From the NCBI GenBank assembly GCA_016703065.1, contig JADJCU010000002.1, forward strand, positions 1-64,000: 64,000 nucleotides of DNA, read 5' to 3'. The DNA comes from a bacterium. GTDB taxonomy: Bacteria; Electryoneota; RPQS01. Numbering within the stretch: position 1 is the first letter of the stretch; every line of letters begins with the position of its first letter. The translations under genes and the position numbers were made by a program. This document shows positions 58,227-64,000 of this stretch, in pieces. A model generated the notes under the pieces. It was not told the origin of the DNA and made no database searches. It saw nothing but the letters and a program-made list of their open reading frames with translations.

Positions 58227-59678
58227 TTACAAGGCTTGCAAGCGCTCGTTCTGTGCGTCGGTGCGTAAACGGGTCAACTCAGCATCGATCAAAGTCGCAG
58301 GGAAAACACCATCCGCCTGATAGACAAGTCTCTCAGCTTCGAGCAGCTCTGCAACTGCGTCGCTGCCCTTAGGAATCGTCTGACCGGCCGCAGGAATCAT
58401 AGCATCTGTGCGCATATCGCGCAGAAACTCGGCCCTGTTCTTGATCGCCAGCCCTGCTCGCGCCGCCTGCGCAATGCCCGCTAAGAGCAAATGCGGAAAT
58501 GTCGAACCATCAGGCAACCGGAACTCCACCGTCTCAGGCGATACCGCATTGCCGGACTCGTCAGTCGTCGTAACTGGCAAGCGGACAAGTGCCTTTCGAT
58601 TGAACTGCCCCCATGTCACGGATCCTGGCGACTCTTTGCCCTGAAACAACCTGACAAAAGAGCTGCTCTTTCGATTACCGAACGCCATCAGTGAACACCC
58701 GTGATGGAGTAGACCGGCAATCAGCAATTCCGCTTCCTTACCGATTCCGCCGCCTGTGACTAAGACGCGTTGGTACGCGCCCTTCTTCATTGGTGCAAGG
58801 TGGAAGTGCATTCCGCTGCCTGCATGGCCCCGCCGCACCACAGGATCAAAACTGATCCGCATCTCAAACTCTCGTGCCAAATTGCGCAAGACCCATTGCG
58901 TCAGCAGCACACTATCCGCAGCCTCTGGCAACGGCTGCAGCGCCAACTCAATCTCATGCTGTTCCCATGTAAGCTCATTCTCTCCTCGCGCTGCGGCGAA
59001 TCCGACCTCGCTGTGCCCATATTTGATCGGCACGCCTATCTCGGCAAGGGCGGCCAGGGCGCGACGGCGCAAGTCCTGACCGAACACAAAGGGTGCGGCA
59101 GCGTGATAGCCGCGGTCCTCGAGTCGCTCGTCCGAGGACTCGCCGAGCCTGTGGCCAACAAAATATTCGACCTCGCCCAAAGCGTGAAGTTCAAATCCCG
59201 CGCCGTCAGACAACAACTTGTAGGCCTTGCGCAGGATGGTATCCGCTGACTGGGGCAGGGCTTCGCCTGCCCGCGTCACGTGACTGCACAGAAGCGCGAG
59301 TGTTCCTTCCGTGGAAAACGGATCGACGAATGCGGTTTCAATCCTTGGCCTGAGGACGATGTCCGACGCGCCAGCGCTGATCCCTGATCCCGGAAACAGA
59401 CTCGATCCGTCTGCCCGTTCTCCAAATCGCACGATGCGCAGGAAATGGTCGTGATTCTGCGGAACGAAATCCAGCGTCTTGAGTGTTCCGTCACCGCCAA
59501 CATGCATCAACGCAATTTGGCGCAGATCGAGCTCGTTGTAAGCTCTGGCCAAATCGTGCTCGGTCCACAAATTTCGCTTCTTTCCCAGTGCGCGTTCCAG
59601 CGGCGAGTGGCCGCGAACAAATCCACCGTCTGGCTCAACCGCAGAGCGGTCAACAGAAGAGTCGGTCTTTCGGTTCAT
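58227..59678 (-). CDS. Glutamine synthetase family protein
   Basis: 483 aa. The catalytic-domain motifs of the GS superfamily are visible: EVEYFVGHRL (metal-binding Glu region), EVGFAAARGENELTWEQHEIEL (equivalent of the E-x5-GQ-x-E-ligand region), GSGMHFHLAPMK (His-containing ATP site) and VEFRLPDGSTFPHLLLAGI. The N-terminal domain is a short beta-grasp (LRQIALMHVGGDGTLKTLDFV). Sequence departs from GlnA types I and III; gamma-glutamylation of an amine other than ammonia is possible and not decidable here. Its start ATG 59678 is 24 bp after the 16-heme cytochrome stop, so it may be co-transcribed with the cytochromes. Confidence 0.8.
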   Translation of the reverse strand: MNRKTDSSVDRSAVEPDGGFVRGHSPLERALGKKRNLWTEHDLARAYNELDLRQIALMHVGGDGTLKTLDFVPQNHDHFLRIVRFGERADGSSLFPGSGISAGASDIVLRPRIETAFVDPFSTEGTLALLCSHVTRAGEALPQSADTILRKAYKLLSDGAGFELHALGEVEYFVGHRLGESSDERLEDRGYHAAAPFVFGQDLRRRALAALAEIGVPIKYGHSEVGFAAARGENELTWEQHEIELALQPLPEAADSVLLTQWVLRNLAREFEMRISFDPVVRRGHAGSGMHFHLAPMKKGAYQRVLVTGGGIGKEAELLIAGLLHHGCSLMAFGNRKSSSFVRLFQGKESPGSVTWGQFNRKALVRLPVTTTDESGNAVSPETVEFRLPDGSTFPHLLLAGIAQAARAGLAIKNRAEFLRDMRTDAMIPAAGQTIPKGSDAVAELLEAERLVYQADGVFPATLIDAELTRLRTDAQNERLQAL

Positions 59679-59702
59679 AGGATCGTCAACAAATGATGCA
59701 AA

Positions 59703-60938
59703 TTAGTTGCGTTGCTTGTCCCGGTGGCAGCGCACGCACAGGTCGCGATCTGCTTCGGCCGGGAGCAAATACTCTGCCTTCCAGGCATGGAGATCGTGGC
59801 AACTCAGACAATTGAGTTCTCGCGATGTCAGTGGATCGATCACGCCGGTGCCGATCGGATGGGTCACGACATGCTGATGCGAATGGCATTCCGCACACAA
59901 TTCACCAACGGGTTTGCGCAGGTAACCCTCAAGCGTGGACCCGTGCGGATTATGGCACTTCGCGCATGTATACTTGGCATGCGGATTGTCGCCCTCAAGT
60001 TTCTGGCCGTGGGAGGGGTCGTGACACTTGACGCAAAGCTGCTTCTGATTTCCCGCAAGCAAGGCGACCTCATCCGACGCGTGCGGATTGTGGCACATCT
60101 CACACGAGTTTGTCTCCGTTGCTCCATGCGGTTTCAGTGTTGCGAATTGGGCGGCCTCTGCATCGTGGCACTCCGCACAGATGCTCTGCACTGAACCCTT
60201 GAGCGGGAAACCCTTGCCCGCCGGATCTTGCACGTGACATGCGGCGCAATCGTGATCGGCAAACGGCGCATGTTTATTGCTCATAATCAGGAACGGCGCA
60301 TCGGAGGCGTGCGGATCATGGCACGCGGTGCAGTTCGCTGTGAGCGGATTGAACTCCTTGTGCCGACTAATTAGGCGCGCCTCGTCCGAGTGGCACGACA
60401 GGCAAAGGGACGCTGCTTCGATCTTGAGCAATCCGGCGTGATCGGCGCCGTGGGGATCGTGGCACTTTCCGCACATCCCGCCCTTCATCGGCCCGTGCAC
60501 AGTCCGCTTGCTAAGCCAGTCCCGAACCTCAATATGGCACGACGCGCAGAGTTCCTTGTTGCTCGTGTTCAGCAGATTAGCCTTGTCCGAGGCGTGCGGA
60601 TTGTGGCATCTGGTACACTCGCCTGCCGCGACCGGATCATGCTGATGCGGCCTTCCTGCCCAAGTCAGCGCTGCGCCGTGACAACTTCCGCACAGCGCCT
60701 TTTCGTCGTCGACCAACAGCTTCTCATGGCGCGAGGCATGCGGAGCATGGCACTTGCTGCATTCACCGTCAAGCAGCGGTTGATGAACGTGCGGTTTTCC
60801 CAGCTCTGTCGCCAAATCGTCGTGGCATTCCAAACATGCCTTGCGTTGGTCGACGGGCGGCAACTGACTCATGACCGCAGGGCCAGGCACGAGTCCCGCC
60901 AAAACTGCGAGAAACAAAATCAATCTTGCGTAGTTCAT
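59703..60938 (-). CDS. Periplasmic 16-heme cytochrome c (doubled-CXXCH family)
   Basis: 411 aa with signal peptide (LILFLAVLAGLVPGPAVMS). Sixteen CXXCH motifs, arranged as pairs roughly 45 residues apart: an HxP-x5-GxCxxCHxPHxS unit followed by a plain LCxxCH (GECSKCHAPHASRHEK, ALCGSCH). This is the doubled-CXXCH layout in which His upstream of each motif can serve as distal ligand. All motifs are intact. ATG 60938 overlaps the stop of the upstream 26-heme gene by 4 bp, so the two are translated together. Function: electron transfer in the periplasm (inferred). Confidence 0.9.
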   Translation of the reverse strand: MNYARLILFLAVLAGLVPGPAVMSQLPPVDQRKACLECHDDLATELGKPHVHQPLLDGECSKCHAPHASRHEKLLVDDEKALCGSCHGAALTWAGRPHQHDPVAAGECTRCHNPHASDKANLLNTSNKELCASCHIEVRDWLSKRTVHGPMKGGMCGKCHDPHGADHAGLLKIEAASLCLSCHSDEARLISRHKEFNPLTANCTACHDPHASDAPFLIMSNKHAPFADHDCAACHVQDPAGKGFPLKGSVQSICAECHDAEAAQFATLKPHGATETNSCEMCHNPHASDEVALLAGNQKQLCVKCHDPSHGQKLEGDNPHAKYTCAKCHNPHGSTLEGYLRKPVGELCAECHSHQHVVTHPIGTGVIDPLTSRELNCLSCHDLHAWKAEYLLPAEADRDLCVRCHRDKQRN

Positions 60939-62902
60939 GGCTTACCTCCAACCGGCTCAACGTGGCACGCGGCGCAATCCGCAGACTCGAACGGCGCATG
61001 CTGCTTCGCCAGCAGGATGTGTTCATTGTTTGAGCCGTGTGCATCGTGACACATAGCACAGTTCATGCTGGCGCCGCTTTGCTGCAAATGACTCGCGCGA
61101 AACTCCGGAGTTTCAGGATCATGACATGACAAGCACAAAGCTGGTACCTCAGTAGTGAGCAGGGTCTTGTGCTTGCCAGTGTGTGGTTCGTGGCAGTTTG
61201 CGCACTCGCCTGTGGCCGCCGGGGGATGGGCGTAGGTCGCTTTTGTTGCCGAGTCGATCTCTGCGTGACACATCAGACACAACTGGGAGGCTCTCGCTAA
61301 CAGCAGATGGTCATTGCCGCTTTGGTGAGGATCATGACAATCGGCGCATCGTCCTTCAGCAATCGGCTTATGGACCGAGGCCGCCGTCTTGATTGCGTCA
61401 GTAACATCTGAATGGCACTCACCGCAAGTAGATGCGGTCGACAACCTGAGCAACTTCTTCTGTTGGCTGGCATGCGGGTCGTGGCAATCAAGACACGCCC
61501 CTTCAACAAAGGGCGGGTGAACACTTGCACCCTCCGTGACGGTCATCATCACAGAATGGCACGACTGACACATTGAATTGTCCGTGGCTTTCAGCAGCGT
61601 TGCGTTGTCGCCCCCGTGCACGTCATGGCATGAAGAGCATTCGCCCTTGAGAAATGGAACGTGCACAGTGAGATTCAAGAACAGGTCATTCAAGTCGTCA
61701 TGGCAGGTGAGACACGATTTGTCCTGCGTTTGCCGAAGTAGTCCCTCTCCGTTGGTTCCGTGTGGCTCGTGGCACGACCAGCAGTTCTCAGAATCAACTG
61801 CGGGATGCTGCACAGACTTCCGCATCGCGTCGGCAACATCCGCGTGACAACTAAGACATCTGCCTTTCATATCGGGCACAAGCAGACTCGCCGACTCATC
61901 ACCGTGCCCCTCATGGCACGAAACACAGCCGTCTTTGGCTACTGGATGACCATGAGCCAGTTTCGTTCGCGCGAGTTCATCCCCATGACACTCGCCGCAG
62001 ACTTGACCATCCGCCGCCTTGAGCAGCGCCGGGTTCGCCGATGTGTGGGGAGCGTGACAGGTCGTGCAATCCTCGGATTGCACGGGCGCGTGCGTCTTAT
62101 CTCCGTGCTTCTCGAGCGGATCATGGCAGCTCGTGCAAACGGCGCGTTCCGTGTCAACAAGGCCAAATGGCTCCGCGCCTTTCGGATCATTGTGGCACTC
62201 GGAGCAGGATGGACCCTCTATTGCGGCGTGCACAGACTTTGGCAGCAGCGCTTTCTGCTCGGACGAGTGCGGCACATGACAAAGCGAACAGTCCTTGTCG
62301 CCAACCGCATAACCCGCATGTTGTTCGGCAAATGTCGCGTCGCCTTGGCTGTGACAACTTGCACATAGCTGTTGCTGTTCCAGCACAAGCAAATTTCCGT
62401 GCTCGCTGCCATGGACCTCATGGCATGCCGTACAACCATTCGCGAGCGGCTTATGCTTATGTGACGCTTCAAACTCCTGTGCGTCATGACACTGGTAGCA
62501 CATCCCGGGCACCGCAGCCTTTAACAGGTGTGGTGCGTTTCCGCGATGCGGATCATGGCACTCCGTGCATTTGCCGGCTCGCGCCGGCTCATGAACGTAC
62601 TTTGCGCTTAGGTTTAACGAGTCGGCGGCGTGACACGCCGTGCACAGCGTGGCGTCCGTTTCCTTGAGTCGCAGCGCGCCTACTTTACCATGTGGTAAGT
62701 GGCACGCGCTGCACTCGCCCTTCTCAGCGGGCTCGTGGGCGAACTTGCCGCGATAATCCTTCGCCTCATGACATTCGAGGCAATTCTGCTGTTTGTTGAA
62801 TCGGGCGCCGCGCTTCACTTGAGCTTTAGCGTTTGGGGGCCAAACCGCCGATAGCGCCGTGAACGCTGCGAGGATGAGAATGAAAAGCGATCGTTTTAGC
62901 AT
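60935..62902 (-). CDS. Periplasmic 26-heme cytochrome c (doubled-CXXCH family)
   Basis: 655 aa with signal peptide (LFILILAAFTALSAVWP). I count 26 CXXCH motifs, in the same paired layout as the downstream 16-heme protein (GECSACHLPHGKVGA then TLCTACH; GKCTECHDPHRGN then GMCYQCH). The last pair ends with HAPFESADCAACHVEP, closely similar to HAPFADHDCAACHVQD in the partner, which suggests a common origin by duplication and extension. No frame break is seen here, in contrast to the giant cytochrome. Located between a PpiC-type isomerase gene and the 16-heme gene, on the same strand. Confidence 0.92.
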   Translation of the reverse strand: MLKRSLFILILAAFTALSAVWPPNAKAQVKRGARFNKQQNCLECHEAKDYRGKFAHEPAEKGECSACHLPHGKVGALRLKETDATLCTACHAADSLNLSAKYVHEPARAGKCTECHDPHRGNAPHLLKAAVPGMCYQCHDAQEFEASHKHKPLANGCTACHEVHGSEHGNLLVLEQQQLCASCHSQGDATFAEQHAGYAVGDKDCSLCHVPHSSEQKALLPKSVHAAIEGPSCSECHNDPKGAEPFGLVDTERAVCTSCHDPLEKHGDKTHAPVQSEDCTTCHAPHTSANPALLKAADGQVCGECHGDELARTKLAHGHPVAKDGCVSCHEGHGDESASLLVPDMKGRCLSCHADVADAMRKSVQHPAVDSENCWSCHEPHGTNGEGLLRQTQDKSCLTCHDDLNDLFLNLTVHVPFLKGECSSCHDVHGGDNATLLKATDNSMCQSCHSVMMTVTEGASVHPPFVEGACLDCHDPHASQQKKLLRLSTASTCGECHSDVTDAIKTAASVHKPIAEGRCADCHDPHQSGNDHLLLARASQLCLMCHAEIDSATKATYAHPPAATGECANCHEPHTGKHKTLLTTEVPALCLSCHDPETPEFRASHLQQSGASMNCAMCHDAHGSNNEHILLAKQHAPFESADCAACHVEPVGGKP

Positions 62903-62954
62903 GACAGGGTTCAGGGGAACTCCTTACGGACTGCACGAAACTCGTTAGTGAATA

Positions 62955-64000
62955 CTACTCGCCGGACGGCCCGGAAATCTGCATCGCCCGAATCGCTTCG
63001 TCATTCATGACGATCTCCGCATGAGCACGCAAGTCCAGAATCGTAGCGTCAATAGCCTTAAATTGTTTCTGTCGCTCTACCATGGACCTGATCTTCTCTC
63101 GCGCCTCATCGAGGGTTTGCAGCGGACCGGGTTCTCGATCAACAATCTTCATCACGGAATAGCCTTCGTCACTGACCAGCGGCGGTAGACAAGAGCCTAC
63201 TGCCGTGGTGTCAAGCTGTTCCGCAAACGCGGGCGGAAACAGCTCCATACCCGTCCAGTCTCGCAGACCACCACGCTCCTTGAAGTCGTCGATGGAGTAC
63301 TGCTCTGCCATCCACGCGAAGTCGGCGCCAGCGAGAATCTTCTCGTAATCCTTCTGTGTTTCCTCGAGCGTCTCTCGCGTGATCGTCGCCACGCGCACCC
63401 GACCCGGCTTGCGAAAACGCTCTTGATTCGTCTGATAGAACTCGGCAATCTCTTGCTCCGAAACCTTGATAGTCGGAGCAACGACTGATTGCAGGTAGTT
63501 GACAACGAGCATGGAATCTCGGAATCGCAGTGCGTCATCGTCAAACCGCGAGTCTTCAACGAATCGCTTAAGTGTCGCGATCTCCTTCAACTGCATCACC
63601 TGCACCTGCTCGTCCAGCGTCTCGTAGAGCACGGCGGAGTTATAGCGGTCATTACGGCCAACAATCCTGTGGATGTACTTCTGTCTTAAGTCGGCTTCGG
63701 TCAGGTTGCGCGACGCGCCAACTTTGGCGATTGTACGATCCGTCGACTCCAGACCGAGGTTCATGCGAACCAGGATAGAGTCAACAGCAGCCGTATCAAC
63801 GTGAACAGGAATCCCTCCTCCTTCTATAGCAATGAAGTTCTTCCGGATAACCGTGGCCTTGTCAATCATTAGTTGCCGCTTGACCAACACCTGGACACTG
63901 TCGAGAATCGCCTTGTCGGCCGGAAGAAAAGCCTCAGCCCGTATCGCTGCCCACGCCTGCCACAGGAATCGCGGTCCCACCAGCGTGCCGAGCGGCGCCG
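62955..64000 (-). CDS. PpiC/SurA-type peptidyl-prolyl isomerase (5' end beyond the window)
   Basis: The frame is open to the right edge, so the N-terminus and signal peptide are missing; 348 codons are visible. Helical chaperone domain (KAILDSVQVLVKRQLMIDKA, LRQKYIHRIVGRNDRY, EQEIAEFYQTNQERF) followed by a parvulin domain (VRVATITRE, DFAWMAEQYSIDDFKERGG, GELFPPAF-like MELFPPAFAEQL, YSVMKIVDREPG). Such proteins fold outer-membrane and exported proteins in the periplasm. Placed 52 bp upstream of the 26-heme gene on the same strand, it may assist folding of these exported cytochromes (inference). Confidence 0.85.
   Translation of the reverse strand, partial: APLGTLVGPRFLWQAWAAIRAEAFLPADKAILDSVQVLVKRQLMIDKATVIRKNFIAIEGGGIPVHVDTAAVDSILVRMNLGLESTDRTIAKVGASRNLTEADLRQKYIHRIVGRNDRYNSAVLYETLDEQVQVMQLKEIATLKRFVEDSRFDDDALRFRDSMLVVNYLQSVVAPTIKVSEQEIAEFYQTNQERFRKPGRVRVATITRETLEETQKDYEKILAGADFAWMAEQYSIDDFKERGGLRDWTGMELFPPAFAEQLDTTAVGSCLPPLVSDEGYSVMKIVDREPGPLQTLDEAREKIRSMVERQKQFKAIDATILDLRAHAEIVMNDEAIRAMQISGPSGE

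Overview
The window looks like a piece of a Gram-negative, uncultivated member of the FCB superphylum (Zixibacteria, KSB1 or Electryoneota-like candidate phyla; this placement is an inference). Base composition is moderately GC-rich. Several secreted proteins end in a Por/type IX secretion (T9SS) sorting tail with the YPNPFNP signature. There are three very large multiheme c-type cytochromes and a complete heme-biosynthesis operon, which points to a respiratory, probably metal- or extracellular-acceptor-using lifestyle.

Layout. 1-1345: tail of a RIC/ScdA di-iron repair gene, then decayed tRNA-like sequences and a promoter. 1346-9163: a giant tandem-repeat multiheme cytochrome (about 22 copies of a 216-bp unit, three CXXCH motifs each) overlapping by ATGA an outer-membrane beta-barrel gene. 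9164-9913: more tRNA-like debris that repeats the left-hand debris. 9914-13556: a secreted cyanophycinase-like peptidase, an Fn3 lipoprotein and a cytidylate-kinase-like protein. 13638-20583: two tandem OPT oligopeptide transporters and a divergent M49 (DPP III-like) peptidase. 21063-28777: a LuxR-type regulator with a small upstream ORF, then secreted proteins (T9SS protein, S74/YadA-head-like protein, cysteine-rich four-module protein). 29089-39928: hemC-hemD-hemE-hemN-hemH-hemY-hemX-hemA-hemB-hemL with overlapping genes, followed by a two-component system to 41769. 41840-48802: amidohydrolase, YceI, a cupredoxin/Ycf48-like T9SS protein and an NtrB/NtrC-type pair. 48875-58154: beta-helix T9SS protein, ADP-forming acyl-CoA synthetase, secreted CapA-like protein. 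58227-64000: glutamine-synthetase-like protein, 16-heme and 26-heme cytochromes, and a PpiC/SurA-type periplasmic isomerase cut by the window edge.

How it fits together: the heme operon can supply protoheme, the HemX/CcsA-like protein sits within it, and the cytochromes at both ends could carry electrons through the periplasm and, for the giant one with its barrel partner, across or beyond the outer membrane. This assembly is inferred from gene content and adjacency.

Caution: about ten genes carry small frame-breaking indels, most of them apparent deletions in short homopolymers, including in genes that should be essential (hemC). Most are probably sequence or consensus errors rather than biology. 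Genes affected are annotated as single loci with the break positions given.
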